Source of the DNA: JAJTHJ01 sp046316025
Lineage (GTDB): Bacteria > Pseudomonadota > Gammaproteobacteria > Burkholderiales > Burkholderiaceae_F
Reading direction: 5' to 3'
Assembly (NCBI GenBank): GCA_046316025.1
Contig: JBKCXU010000102.1
Span: 1 to 33,283 of the forward strand
Length of the DNA: 33,283 nucleotides
The translations under genes and the position numbers were made by a program. The notes beneath the pieces are model-generated. The model was not told the origin of the DNA, did no database searches, and worked only from the letters and a program-made list of their open reading frames with translations. Positions 7,061-15,911 of this stretch are shown in pieces; the stretch's first letter is position 1; each line of letters opens with the position of its first letter.

Positions 7061-7918
7061 CTACCACGGTGCAAGCGGAAGCTCCGTCAGACCTTGCACC
7101 GCCCAGCCTTGCCAGCCGGGGGGCAGATCGGCGATCGCTTCCTGCGCCGCGCTTTCGGTGGCAAGCGGTGCGAACACCGCCGAGCCGGAGCCGGTCATCC
7201 GCGCCGGGCCGAAGCGGCTTAACCGCTCCAACGCTGCGCCGATTTCCGGAGCCCGGCGCTGCGCGACCGCTTGCAGGTCGTTGGCACCGGGCAACTCGCG
7301 GGGAAACCGACCCCGCGCCATCGAAAGGGCAGCAATTATCGTGGGTTCGGTGGAGCGGGTCAAACCAGGGTCTTTGAAGATTTCCGCGGTGGCGACGTGA
7401 ACGCCGGGGTAGACGACGGCATACCAGCACGCGGGCCAGTCGATCGGCGTCAGCCGCTCGCCGATGCCTTCGACAAACGCCGGCCCCGCGCCGAGAAAAA
7501 ACGGCACGTCCGCACCCAGCCGTTCGGCCAGCGGCAGCAGATCGACGCGGCTCAAGCCCAGGTTCCACAGGCGATTGAGGGCGATCAGTGCGGTCGCAGC
7601 GTCGGACGAGCCGCCGCCCAGGCCGCTGCCGGCGGGGATGCGCTTGTCCACGTGGATCGACACGCCCTGCGCAGTGCCGCTCGCCGCTTGCAGCAGCGCG
7701 GCGGCGCGCACGGCGAGGTCGTCGTTCACGTTGCCGATCACGTCGCCGCTGCGCTCGATGCGGCCATCGGGGCGCGCTTCGAAGTCCAACCGGTCGGTCA
7801 GTGCAATGGGCACCATGATCGATTGCAACTGGTGGTAGCCGTCCGGCCGCCGGCCGAGCACGTGCAAAAACAGATTGAGCTTGGCCGGGGCCGGAACATT
7901 GAGCAGCATCCGGTTCAT
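7061..7918 (-). CDS. ispE: 4-diphosphocytidyl-2-C-methyl-D-erythritol kinase
   Basis: 285 residues. This GHMP kinase phosphorylates CDP-ME in the non-mevalonate isoprenoid pathway. Lys13 sits in the N-terminal PAPAKLNLFLHV. The ATP loop PAGSGLGGGSSDAA is at residues 95-108, the catalytic Asp137 is in GADVPFF, and the GHMP C-terminal motif MTGSGSAVFA is near residue 243. The ATG overlaps the lolB stop by four bases (ATGA), so the two are translationally coupled. tRNA-Gln follows after about 150 bases without another gene. It works in the cytosol. Confidence 0.97.
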   Translation of the reverse strand: MNRMLLNVPAPAKLNLFLHVLGRRPDGYHQLQSIMVPIALTDRLDFEARPDGRIERSGDVIGNVNDDLAVRAAALLQAASGTAQGVSIHVDKRIPAGSGLGGGSSDAATALIALNRLWNLGLSRVDLLPLAERLGADVPFFLGAGPAFVEGIGERLTPIDWPACWYAVVYPGVHVATAEIFKDPGLTRSTEPTIIAALSMARGRFPRELPGANDLQAVAQRRAPEIGAALERLSRFGPARMTGSGSAVFAPLATESAAQEAIADLPPGWQGWAVQGLTELPLAPW

Positions 7919-8481
7919 GGCGCAGCCCCTGTGGGCGGTGCGTCGAGCACCAGCCGCAGTGTGGCGCCGTCGCGCTCGAACAGCAGCCGGCGCGGCCGGC
8001 CGTCTTCAAAGCGCTCTTGCACGCGGATCGTCCAGCCGTCCTGCTCGATTTGCGCGATGCGCCCGCCCGCGTCCTCGACGACGGCGGGCCGCTGCGGCAC
8101 GGGACGCGCATCGATCCAGTCCGCCAGCCCCTCGACCGGCAGTGGGTAGCCGAGCAATTGTGTGGTCAGGGCGGCGCCGTCGGCGCCACGCGCTTCGGTC
8201 AAGGTGCCGTCGGCCTGCGGTGCGCGCAGCCGCGCGCCGTCGGGGCCGAGTTCCAGCCGCGCCAGCGTGTTGCCCAGCGGCGAGGCCAGATCGAGCGTCA
8301 TCGCGCCGTCGCGCCCGAGCCGCAGCACGAACCGGCCCGCGGTGCTTTCCGCCTTGCCGTCGATCCGCGCGCTCGCGGCGAAGCGCCCTTCGTAGACGCG
8401 CTCGGCCGGCGGCGGCGCCGGCAGGCTAGCGCAGCCGGCGAGTCCGAGGAGAACGAGGGCGAGGGCAGCGCGGCGCCGCAC
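7915..8481 (-). CDS. lolB: Outer-membrane lipoprotein insertion protein LolB
   Basis: 188 residues from GTG 8481, which lies just past the stop of the preceding TPR gene; no ATG is available in the gap. The N-terminus is a lipoprotein signal (VRRR, a hydrophobic stretch, then lipobox LAGC with Cys17 as the lipidated residue). LolB takes lipoproteins from LolA and inserts them in the inner leaflet of the outer membrane. The body matches the LolB/LolA half-barrel with RFAASARIDGKAESTAGRFVLR and LGYPLPVEGLADWIDARP, a Pro-Leu/Trp segment typical of LolB. Gene context (TPR gene upstream, ispE downstream with ATGA overlap) supports the call. Confidence 0.92.
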   Translation of the reverse strand: MRRRAALALVLLGLAGCASLPAPPPAERVYEGRFAASARIDGKAESTAGRFVLRLGRDGAMTLDLASPLGNTLARLELGPDGARLRAPQADGTLTEARGADGAALTTQLLGYPLPVEGLADWIDARPVPQRPAVVEDAGGRIAQIEQDGWTIRVQERFEDGRPRRLLFERDGATLRLVLDAPPTGAAP

Positions 8482-8482
8482 G

Positions 8483-10240
8483 TCAGAGCTTGACCTTGAA
8501 GCGCGCCAGCGTGTCCTTGAGCGTCTCGTTGCCGGGTTCGAGCTTGGTGGCTTCGGTCCAGACCCGGCGTGCGGAGTCGCGCTCGCCCAGTTGCCACAGC
8601 ACTTCGCCCAGGTGCGCGCCGACTTCGGCGTGCGGCTTGCGCTGCCAGGCGCGCTCGAGGTACTCGCGCGCCTGCGGCAGCTTGCCCATCCGGTAGTAGA
8701 CCCAGCCCTGGCTGTCGATGATGTAGGCGTCGTCGGGGGCAAGCTTGAGCGCCTGCCCGATCAGCGTGTTGGCTTCGTCCAGCCGCAGGTTGCGGTCGGC
8801 GAGCGAATAGCCGAGCGCGTTGTACGCGTGCGCGTCGTCCGGCTTCAGCTCGATCAACCGGCGCAGGTTGCGCTCCATCACCTCCAGCCGGTCGAGCTTC
8901 TCGGCGGCCATCGCCGTCTCGTACAACAAGCTCGGATCGTCGGGCGATTGCGCCAGTGCCGCGGCGAGCAGGTCGAAGGCCTCGCGCGCGCGGCCGGCCT
9001 CGCGCAGGATCTGCGCCTCGGTGACGACCACGGCGAGGCGGTCCTGCGGCGTATCGGCGCGGGTGTCGGCGAGCAGCTTGCGCGCCTCGTCCACCCGCTT
9101 GAGCTTGGCCAGGACCAGCGCGCGCCGTACCTGCGTGGCGAGGTAGAGATCCGGCTCGTCGATCTTGGCCAGCCAGTCGAGCGCCTCGGCGTAGCGGCCC
9201 TCGTCTTCGGCGATGCGCGCCAGGTTCAGATAAGCGGCATCCGGCGTACGGCGGCTGTCGCCGGCCGCGGCGATGACGGTCAGATAGCGCTGCAGATAGT
9301 CGCGCGCCGTCGCGTAAGGCGGGCCGGCGTCGATCGCCAGCAGCGCGGCGGCAAAGAGGGCATCGGCGTTGTCCGGCTCCGCCGCCAACGCCAGCGCAAA
9401 CTGCTCGCGCGCCTGTGCCAGCTGGTTGTCGGCGACCAGAAGCCGTGCGTAGGCCAGCCGCGCCTGCACCGCCTTGGGGTTGCGCTCGACGAAGCCTTGC
9501 AGCAGCGCCAGCGCCTGCGCGCGGCCGACGGCGTTTGCACTGTCGGCCTTGGGGGTGTTCAGCAACTGTGCGGCGGCCAGCGCGGCACGCTCGAAATCCG
9601 GCCGCAAGGCCAGCGCGGCCTGTAACTCCTTCAGCGCGCGTTCATTGTCGTTGGCGCTGTGCGCGGCACCGGCGAGCAGCAGGCGCACGTCGGCGCCGAT
9701 GCGCGGATCGTCGGCGTAAGGTTGCGCCAGCCGGGTCAGGAAAGCGAGCGCCGCGGCGCGGTCGGCACTGCGGGCAAGCAGGCGCTGCAACGTGCCCAAC
9801 TGCTCGACCGGCGCCTTCTGCACCTGCGCCGCAAAGATCGGTGCCGCCTCGTCGTAGCGCTGCAAGCCGACCAGCAGCGCGCCCACCGCCTGTGCCGCCT
9901 CGTCGCTGTCCGGCGCCAACTGTTGCCACAGCCGCGCGGCGTCCAGCGCCTGCGGCAGGGCGCGGCCGTTGACCGCGATCTCGGTGGCGCGGCGCGCCAC
10001 CCGCGCATCGCGCGACTTGCGCGCCACGTCCATGAAGGTGGCATAGGCGGCCGCCGCGTCGCCCTGTTGCAGGGCCATCTCGGCCGCCATCAGTTGGAAG
10101 AGCAGCTCGCCATCCAACTCGGCGGGGGCCTGCGCGGGGGGGCTGGCCGGGGGCTTGCCGCCCGGCTGGGCAGCGGCCGCGCTGCCTACAATCGACAGCG
10201 CCAAGGCCACGGCGCCGGCGCGCAGGGATGCTCGAGACAT
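8483..10240 (-). CDS. Periplasmic/secreted TPR-repeat protein
   Basis: 585 residues from ATG 10240. An earlier in-frame start at 10267 would precede the signal peptide. The N-terminus is a Sec signal (MSRASLRAGAVALALSIVGSAAAA, cleavage near residue 24). The rest is a solenoid of many tetratricopeptide repeats, seen as alternating Ala/Leu helices with the spacing A-x-x-x-L-G-x. The clearest repeat is AYNALGYSLADRNLRLDEANTLIGQAL followed by AYIIDSQGWVYYRMGKLPQAREYLERAW near the C-terminus. TPR proteins hold partner proteins; the partner here is unknown. Sitting directly upstream of lolB, as in other beta- and gammaproteobacteria, suggests an envelope role. It is divergent from mutM with a 48-bp shared promoter gap. 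Confidence 0.88.
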   Translation of the reverse strand: MSRASLRAGAVALALSIVGSAAAAQPGGKPPASPPAQAPAELDGELLFQLMAAEMALQQGDAAAAYATFMDVARKSRDARVARRATEIAVNGRALPQALDAARLWQQLAPDSDEAAQAVGALLVGLQRYDEAAPIFAAQVQKAPVEQLGTLQRLLARSADRAAALAFLTRLAQPYADDPRIGADVRLLLAGAAHSANDNERALKELQAALALRPDFERAALAAAQLLNTPKADSANAVGRAQALALLQGFVERNPKAVQARLAYARLLVADNQLAQAREQFALALAAEPDNADALFAAALLAIDAGPPYATARDYLQRYLTVIAAAGDSRRTPDAAYLNLARIAEDEGRYAEALDWLAKIDEPDLYLATQVRRALVLAKLKRVDEARKLLADTRADTPQDRLAVVVTEAQILREAGRAREAFDLLAAALAQSPDDPSLLYETAMAAEKLDRLEVMERNLRRLIELKPDDAHAYNALGYSLADRNLRLDEANTLIGQALKLAPDDAYIIDSQGWVYYRMGKLPQAREYLERAWQRKPHAEVGAHLGEVLWQLGERDSARRVWTEATKLEPGNETLKDTLARFKVKL

Positions 10241-10288
10241 GAAGGCTCCGATCAGCGTAAGTCGCAAAGCAGTTTAGACCCCGACCCC

Positions 10289-11116
10289 ATGCCCGAGTTG
10301 CCGGAGGTCGAGGTCACCCGCCAGGCGCTTGCGCCGTGGGTCGAAGGGCGTACCGTGCATGCGGTGCAGGTGCGCGAGCGGCGCCTGCGCTGGCCGGTGC
10401 CGCCGCGCCTGCCGGCGCTGCTCGCCGGGCACGAAGTGCTGCGGCTGGAACGGCGCGGCAAGTACCTGCTGTGGCGTTTTGCCCACGGTACCCTGATCTC
10501 GCACCTGGGCATGTCCGGCGTGTGGCGGGTGCATCCGCGCCGCGCGCCGCCCGCGGGCCGGCACGACCACGTCGATCTTTGCATCGGCGGCGCGTGCCTG
10601 CGCCTGACCGACCCGCGCCGCTTCGGCGCGCTGCTGTGGCATCCGGCGCGCGCCGGCGCGCCCGACGCGCACCCTCTGCTGGCGCGGCTGGGGATCGAAC
10701 CGTTCGACCCGCGTTTCGACGGTGCCTGGCTGTACCAGCACACGCGCGGCCGCGCGGCGGCGATCAAGCTCGTGTTGCTGGCTGGCGAGGCGGTGGTCGG
10801 GGTGGGCAACATCTACGCGTCCGAGAGCCTGTTTCGCGCCGGTATCGACCCGCGCGTACCAGCGCACCGGCTCGGCCCGCGCCGCTGCGAGCGGCTGGCG
10901 CGCGCGGTGCGCGCGGTGCTGGCCGAGGCGATCGCGGTCGGCGGCAGCACTTTGCGCGATTTCGTCTCCGCCTCCGGCGAGGTCGGCTACTTCATGCGCG
11001 AAGCGGCGGTGTACGACCGCGCCGGCGCGCCGTGTCGCGCCTGCGGCACGGCGATTCGACGGCTGGTGCAGGGCGGGCGGGCCACGTACTTCTGCCGGCG
11101 TTGCCAGTGGCGATAG
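10289..11116 (+). CDS. mutM: Formamidopyrimidine-DNA glycosylase (Fpg)
   Basis: 275 residues. It removes 8-oxoguanine and ring-opened purines from DNA and cuts the strand by beta-delta elimination. The N-terminal MPELPEVEV supplies the catalytic Pro2 and Glu3, and Lys58 is in GKYLL. NIYASESLFRAGIDP is the helix-two-turn-helix. The C-terminal zinc finger has Cys249, Cys252, Cys269 and Cys272 (C-x2-C-x16-C-x2-C). The frame is open far upstream, but the enzyme must start with MPELPE, which fixes ATG 10289. It leads a plus-strand group with a dynamin-like gene and mutY, the partner glycosylase that corrects A opposite 8-oxoG. Confidence 0.97.
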   Translation: MPELPEVEVTRQALAPWVEGRTVHAVQVRERRLRWPVPPRLPALLAGHEVLRLERRGKYLLWRFAHGTLISHLGMSGVWRVHPRRAPPAGRHDHVDLCIGGACLRLTDPRRFGALLWHPARAGAPDAHPLLARLGIEPFDPRFDGAWLYQHTRGRAAAIKLVLLAGEAVVGVGNIYASESLFRAGIDPRVPAHRLGPRRCERLARAVRAVLAEAIAVGGSTLRDFVSASGEVGYFMREAAVYDRAGAPCRACGTAIRRLVQGGRATYFCRRCQWR

Positions 11117-11381
11117 GGAGACGCTGAATGATCTGCTGCACGGCCCGATTCCACCCCGGCGGTGCTCGCCGCACCCGTCTGTGCGGGTGCGCTCCGCGGG
11201 TCGGTCCCCGGATCGAGTCCGGGGCAGGCGCGGGCCGCTCGCTACGCTTCTTCAGCGTTTCCCGGGCGACAAGCGCCGCCAGGGATGGCGGGGTCGCGCT
11301 TGCGTCCGCCCGTCCATGTGGCACTGTGCGCAACCGACGCGGACGCGGATAATCCGCAGCGTCCTTGCACGGCGACCCCCC
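11117..11381. other. Non-coding gap between mutM and the dynamin-like gene
   Basis: 265 bases with no convincing gene. It holds a short palindromic repeat near 11203-11226 (CCCCGGA and TCCGGGG around TCGAG), whose sequence type is a common dispersed repeat in betaproteobacteria. The 16-base string CGCTCGCTACGCTTCT (about 11237-11252) occurs again near 7011-7026 in the ispE/tRNA gap. No ribosome-binding site is obvious before the ATG at 11382, and I see no strong promoter. Confidence 0.5.
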
Positions 11382-13367
11382 ATGGCCGAACTGGCATCCA
11401 GCTTCGAGGAATACGCCGCCTGGCGCGACGCGCTCGCCGGGGCGATCGTGCGCCTGCGCGAGTGGCTGGCCCAGGTGGAGTTGCTCGACGGCGACGCCGG
11501 CCGTCGTCTCGACGACGCGCTCGACCGCCTGGCCGAAGACCGCCTGGTGGTGGCCTTCGTCGCCGAGTTCTCGCGCGGCAAGAGCGAGCTGATCAACGCC
11601 ATCTTTTTCTCCGATTACGGGCGGCGCGTGCTGCCGTCGTCGGCCGGACGCACGACCATGTGCCCGACCGAGCTGCTGTACGACGAGACGCTGCCGCCGT
11701 GCATCCGCGCGCTGCCGATCGAAACGCGCGGTCGCGCCGGCTCCACTGCCGACTTCAAGCGTGCTGCCGGCGAGTGGCAGGTCTTTCCTCTCGACACCGA
11801 CTCGCCCGAAGGGATGCTGCGCGCATTTGGCCTGGTGGCCGAGACCACCCGCGTGCCGGCCGACGAAGCGCAGGCCTACGGCCTGTACGACCCGGACGAT
11901 CCCGAGCAGCCGCTGCTGCGCGATGCCGAAGGCAAGGTGGAGATCTCGCGCTGGCGCCATGCGGTGATCAACTTTCCGCACCCGTTGCTCAAGCAGGGGC
12001 TGGTCATCCTCGACACGCCGGGGCTGAACGCCATCGGCGCCGAGCCGGAGTTGACGCTGGCCCTCGTACCCAAGGCGCACGCGGTGCTGTTCGTGCTGGC
12101 TGCCGATACGGGGGTGACCAAGAGCGACCTGGCGGTGTGGCGGCTGGTGGCCGGCGAAGGTGCGGCCGCGCGCCACCACATCGCCGTGTTGAACAAGATC
12201 GACGGGCTGTGGGATCCGCTGAAGACCGAGCGCGAACTGGAGCGCGAAATCGCCCGCCAGGCGCGCTCGGTCGGCGAGACGCTGGGCCTGGCGCCGACGC
12301 GCGTCTTTCCCGTGTCGGCGCAGAAGGGCCTGGTCGGCAAGGTCACCGGCGACCGCCGCTTGCTCGCGCGCAGCCGGCTGCCGCAGTTGGAAGGCGCCCT
12401 GGTCGACTTGCTGGTGCCGGCCAAGCACGGCATCGTGCGCGACCGCACCCTGGCGGCGATCGAGCGGGTGGCCCTGCAGGTGCGGCAGCTACTCGACGGG
12501 CGCGACCGCCACGTCGAGGAGCAACTGCTCGAACTGCGCGGCCTGCACGGCAAGAACGACGACGCTGCGGCACGGCTGGCCACGCGCGCCGAGGTCGAGC
12601 GGCGCGACTTCGAGCAGCACGTGCGCCGGCTGGTGGCCGCCCGTTCGGTACTCGACCGCCTGACCGACAAAGCGCTCGCCTCGCTGCGCCGCGACGCGCT
12701 GCGCCGGCATGTGGTCGGTGCGCGCGAGCGGATGCGCGCCAGCCTCATCGGCCTGCAGATCAATGCGGTGGTGCGCGACTTTTTCGCCAACGCCGATGCG
12801 GGGCTCGTGGCCGCCAACGAGGCGCTGCGCGAGATCGAGCGGATGACGCTCGGCGTGCAGCGCTCGTTTGCCGAGCAACTGGGCTGCGTGCTGTCGCCGC
12901 CGATGGCCTTCAACCTCGACACCTATCGTGCCGAGCTAGCGCAGACCGAAGCCGCAGCGCGCGGCCAGCTCGGCCCGCAGGCGGCGCTGTGGCACAACAA
13001 GTGGACGCTGATCGAGCGCTTCTTCGACAGCGTGGTGGTGCGGGTGCGCGACATTTTCGAGGCCGCCGAGCGCGATGCCGAGGCCTGGAGCGGCTCCCTG
13101 TTGCCGCCGCTGGAGGCGCAGTTGCGCGAGCAGCGCACGCAGCTCAAGCGGCGTGCTGCCGCCGCCGAGCGCATCGCCGCGGCGCGCGACTCGTTGCGCG
13201 AGCGCATCGGCGAGCTCGAAGACGCGCTGGGCGAGACGCGCGGCCGGCGCGACGTAATGGAGTCGCTGCTCGAACGCTGCCGCCGGCTGGCGGGGCCCGC
13301 AGGCCGGGCGCAGGCGCACGGCGAGCCGCCGGTCGCGGCGACGGCGGCGCGCGCGGCGGCCGCCTGA
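11382..13367 (+). CDS. Dynamin-family GTPase
   Basis: 661 residues. The GTPase domain shows a P-loop AEFSRGKS at residues 61-68, switch I Thr in RTTMCPTEL (about 90-98), G3 DTPGL at 211-215 and G4 NKID at 271-274. The first P-loop position is Ala rather than Gly. A long helical region follows: repeated Arg/Glu-rich helices from about residue 350 to 640, with probable coiled coil near the end. That is the layout of bacterial dynamin-like proteins, which remodel or guard membranes. No transmembrane segment is obvious. The C-terminus is Ala-rich. The stop is followed by one base and then the GTG of mutY. The mutM-dynamin-mutY order recurs in betaproteobacteria, but the functional link is unknown. 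Confidence 0.88.
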   Translation: MAELASSFEEYAAWRDALAGAIVRLREWLAQVELLDGDAGRRLDDALDRLAEDRLVVAFVAEFSRGKSELINAIFFSDYGRRVLPSSAGRTTMCPTELLYDETLPPCIRALPIETRGRAGSTADFKRAAGEWQVFPLDTDSPEGMLRAFGLVAETTRVPADEAQAYGLYDPDDPEQPLLRDAEGKVEISRWRHAVINFPHPLLKQGLVILDTPGLNAIGAEPELTLALVPKAHAVLFVLAADTGVTKSDLAVWRLVAGEGAAARHHIAVLNKIDGLWDPLKTERELEREIARQARSVGETLGLAPTRVFPVSAQKGLVGKVTGDRRLLARSRLPQLEGALVDLLVPAKHGIVRDRTLAAIERVALQVRQLLDGRDRHVEEQLLELRGLHGKNDDAAARLATRAEVERRDFEQHVRRLVAARSVLDRLTDKALASLRRDALRRHVVGARERMRASLIGLQINAVVRDFFANADAGLVAANEALREIERMTLGVQRSFAEQLGCVLSPPMAFNLDTYRAELAQTEAAARGQLGPQAALWHNKWTLIERFFDSVVVRVRDIFEAAERDAEAWSGSLLPPLEAQLREQRTQLKRRAAAAERIAAARDSLRERIGELEDALGETRGRRDVMESLLERCRRLAGPAGRAQAHGEPPVAATAARAAAA

Positions 13368-13368
13368 G

Positions 13369-14433
13369 GTGGCCGGATTTACCGCGCGCCTGCTCGACTG
13401 GCACGCCCGCCACGGCCGCCGCGGGCTGCCGTGGCAGGGCAGCCGCGACCCCTACCGGGTGTGGCTGTCGGAGGTGATGCTGCAGCAGACCCAGGTGGCC
13501 ACCGCGATTCCGTATTTCGAGCGCTACGTCGCCCGCTGGCCGGACGTGCAGGCGCTGGCGGTTGCGCCGCTGGCCGAGGTGATGGCGCTGTGGGCGGGTT
13601 TGGGCTACTACGCCCGTGCGCGCAATCTGCACCGCTGCGCGCAGCGGGTGGTGGCCGAACATGGCGGCCGCTTTCCGACGAGCAGTGCAGCCCTGGCGGG
13701 CCTGCCGGGCATTGGGCGCTCCACCGCAGCGGCGATCGCCGCGTTCTGCTTCGACGAGCGCGCGGCGATCCTCGACGGCAATGTCAAGCGCGTGCTGGCG
13801 CGCCACTTCGGCATCGCTGGCTACCCCGGCGTGGCGTCGGTCGAGCGCGCGCTGTGGCAACGGGCGCAGCGGTTGCTGCCGCCGGCCGCGGCGATGCCGG
13901 CTTACACACAGGCGCTGATGGATCTCGGCGCCACCGTCTGCACCCGCCGCTCGCCCGGCTGCGAGCGCTGCCCGCTGCGCGCCACCTGTGTGGCGCGGCG
14001 CAGCGGGCGTGTGGCGCAGCTGCCGGCGCCGCGCCCGCCGCGCGCCCTGCGCGTCGAGCGGGCGCACCTGCTGGTGGCGCTCTACCGCGGTCGGGTATTG
14101 GTCGAGCAGCGGCCGCCGCACGGCATCTGGGGCTGCTTGTTGTCGCTGCCGCAGTTCGTCAGCGCCGCCGCGCTGCGCCGCGCGCTGGCGGGGCTGGGCG
14201 GCACCGAGTCGCCGCAGGCGCTGCCGGTGCGGCAGCACGCGTTCACCCACTACACGCTGTCGTTCACACCGCATGTGGCGCGGCTGCCGGCGGCCGCGCC
14301 GCTGCCGGGCGGCGCGCGCTGGCTGCGCTGGGGCGAAGTGCACACGGCCGCTTTACCGACACCTGTGCGCCGGCTGCTGGCCGAACTGGCGCCTACGGCT
14401 AAAGCACCGCGTGCTGCTTCAGGTATCGGGTGA
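13369..14433 (+). CDS. mutY: A/G-specific adenine DNA glycosylase
   Basis: 354 residues, starting at GTG 13369 one base after the preceding stop. MutY removes adenine mispaired with 8-oxoguanine. Glu35 (LSEVMLQQTQV) and Asp136 (ILDGNVKRVL) are the catalytic pair, and LPGIGRSTAAAIAAFCF is the helix-hairpin-helix. The [4Fe-4S] cluster ligands are Cys191, Cys198, Cys201 and Cys207 in the standard C-x6-C-x2-C-x5-C spacing. The C-terminal NUDIX-like domain that reads 8-oxoG runs from about residue 225 (LLVALYRGRVLVEQRPPHGIWG and QHAFTHYTLSF). Its last 35 bases overlap the 3' end of the LON-domain gene on the other strand. Confidence 0.96.
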   Translation: MAGFTARLLDWHARHGRRGLPWQGSRDPYRVWLSEVMLQQTQVATAIPYFERYVARWPDVQALAVAPLAEVMALWAGLGYYARARNLHRCAQRVVAEHGGRFPTSSAALAGLPGIGRSTAAAIAAFCFDERAAILDGNVKRVLARHFGIAGYPGVASVERALWQRAQRLLPPAAAMPAYTQALMDLGATVCTRRSPGCERCPLRATCVARRSGRVAQLPAPRPPRALRVERAHLLVALYRGRVLVEQRPPHGIWGCLLSLPQFVSAAALRRALAGLGGTESPQALPVRQHAFTHYTLSFTPHVARLPAAAPLPGGARWLRWGEVHTAALPTPVRRLLAELAPTAKAPRAASGIG

Positions 14434-15025
14434 CGATGTCCAGCCGGGCGCTGGCGTCCGGCAGCTCCATCAGCTTTTGCTTGGCGGCGAGCGGCACCGG
14501 CAGCACCTCGCACAGGCGGTTGCCGACCCACACGCGCGAGTCGAAGCGATGCGGCGGCTCGAAGGGCGGGCCGCCCAGCACCGGCGGCTCGGCGCTCGCC
14601 TGGCGCGCGGCCCGCTGGGCATCCAGGTCGTCGACGATCCGCCGCAGCAGCGTGGCGCAGTCGGCATGCGCCGGCGCCAGCGGCCCGTCGGCATCGGGAG
14701 CGATCGGCTCGACCTTGGCCCGCAGCAGCCCGTCGGGCTGGACGCTGCGCTCAAGGATGCGGAATCGCGTCCCGCCGACGGCGCGCACCAGCAGCAGACC
14801 GAGCTGCTGCATGTCCCACTCGGCGATGGTGGCGGTGCAGCCGACCGCTTCGGTCGTCGCCGCGCCGCCCACTTCGCGCCCGCGGGCGACCAGGCACACA
14901 CCGAAGGGCTGGCCGTCGCGCAGGCACTCGCGCGCCATGTCGAGGTAGCGCGCCTCGAAGATGCGCAGCGGCAGCACGCCGCCGGGGAACAGCACCGTGT
15001 TCAGCGCAAAGATCGGCAGCGTCAT
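14399..15025 (-). CDS. LON substrate-binding-domain protein
   Basis: 208 residues. It resembles the N-terminal domain of Lon protease without ATPase or protease parts. It begins MTLPIFALNTVLFPGGVLPLRIFEARYLDM, the hallmark start of this family (LPLFPL..VLFPG..LPLRIFE.RY). CTATIAEWDMQQLGLLLVRAVGGTRFRI follows, and the C-terminal helices are in the second half. The function is unknown; it may recognise unfolded protein segments. ATG 15025 overlaps the rapZ stop by four bases (ATGA). It is convergent with mutY and shares 35 bases with it, so both C-termini are read from the same DNA. Confidence 0.88.
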   Translation of the reverse strand: MTLPIFALNTVLFPGGVLPLRIFEARYLDMARECLRDGQPFGVCLVARGREVGGAATTEAVGCTATIAEWDMQQLGLLLVRAVGGTRFRILERSVQPDGLLRAKVEPIAPDADGPLAPAHADCATLLRRIVDDLDAQRAARQASAEPPVLGGPPFEPPHRFDSRVWVGNRLCEVLPVPLAAKQKLMELPDASARLDIVTRYLKQHAVL

Positions 15026-15891
15026 GCCGCTTGCGTCAGCGCCCGGTGCCGGGCCAGCACGTGCGCCCGCGCCGCAAAGCGCCGCGCCAGTTGCTCGACG
15101 ACGTAGGGCGAGCGGTGCTGCCCGCCGGTGCAGCCGACCGCCACCGTCAGGTAATGGCGGTCGTCGGCCACGTAACTCGGCAGCCAGCGCTGCACGAAGG
15201 CGGCGATGTCGTCGATCATCGCCGCCACGGCCGGGGCGGCGGCGAGGAAATCGGCCACCGGCGCGTCCAGCCCGGTGAGCGGGCGCAACTCGCGCTCGTA
15301 GTGCGGGTTGGGCAGGTTGCGCACGTCGAAGACGAGATCGGCGGCGATCGGCAGCCCGCTCTTGAAGGCGAAGGACTCGAAGGCCAGGGTCAGCGCCGCC
15401 TGCGGCGCACCGAGGAAGTCGCGCATCCACTGGCGCAAGACCTGCGGGCGCAGGTTGCTGGTGTCGATGGTGTGGCCGATGCGGTCGAGCGGCTCGAGCA
15501 GGCTGCGCTCGGCCTCGATCGCCTCGGTGAGCGTCGTCTCGTCGCCGCCGCGCTCGCGCGCCAGGCGCAGCGCCAGCGGGTGCCGCCGCCGCGTCTCGGA
15601 GAAGCGCTGCACCAGCGCGGCGGTCGAGGCGGTGAGAAAGATCGCTTCGACCCCGTGCCCGCTGCCGCGCAACCGTTCGATGAGCGCCGGCAACTCGGAC
15701 AGCGTGGCCTCCGAGCGGGCGTCGATCGACACCGCCACTTCCCGATGCGCGGTCGCCGAAAGATGGGCGCAAACGTCGACCAGGAAACGCGCCGGCAGGT
15801 TATCGACGCAGTAGTGGTCGAGGTCTTCCAGCAGCCGGATCGCCACCGACTTGCCGGCGCCGGACATGCCGGTGACGAGGACGACGCGCAT
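15022..15891 (-). CDS. rapZ: RNase adapter protein RapZ
   Basis: 289 residues, the normal length (about 284). RapZ binds GlmZ/GlmY small RNAs in enterobacteria and hands GlmZ to RNase E, tuning amino-sugar synthesis. Whether those RNAs exist here is unknown. The Walker A loop GMSGAGKS is at residues 8-15, and DLDHYCVDNLP follows. FDVRNLPNPHYE and the C-terminal GCTGGQHRSPYVVE are the RNA-binding and sugar-phosphate regions. Upstream open sequence belongs to the PsiF-like gene region. ATG 15891 gives the conserved start MRVVLVTGMSG. It lies downstream of hprK, as in the rpoN clusters of many proteobacteria. Confidence 0.95.
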   Translation of the reverse strand: MRVVLVTGMSGAGKSVAIRLLEDLDHYCVDNLPARFLVDVCAHLSATAHREVAVSIDARSEATLSELPALIERLRGSGHGVEAIFLTASTAALVQRFSETRRRHPLALRLARERGGDETTLTEAIEAERSLLEPLDRIGHTIDTSNLRPQVLRQWMRDFLGAPQAALTLAFESFAFKSGLPIAADLVFDVRNLPNPHYERELRPLTGLDAPVADFLAAAPAVAAMIDDIAAFVQRWLPSYVADDRHYLTVAVGCTGGQHRSPYVVEQLARRFAARAHVLARHRALTQAA

Positions 15892-15911
15892 CGTCGCCGG
15901 CGCCGCGCGGG

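Noticed and set aside
9659..10288. Long open frame upstream of mutM in the same frame
   Set aside because: It is antisense to the TPR gene and has no family features; MutM must begin MPELPE at 10289.
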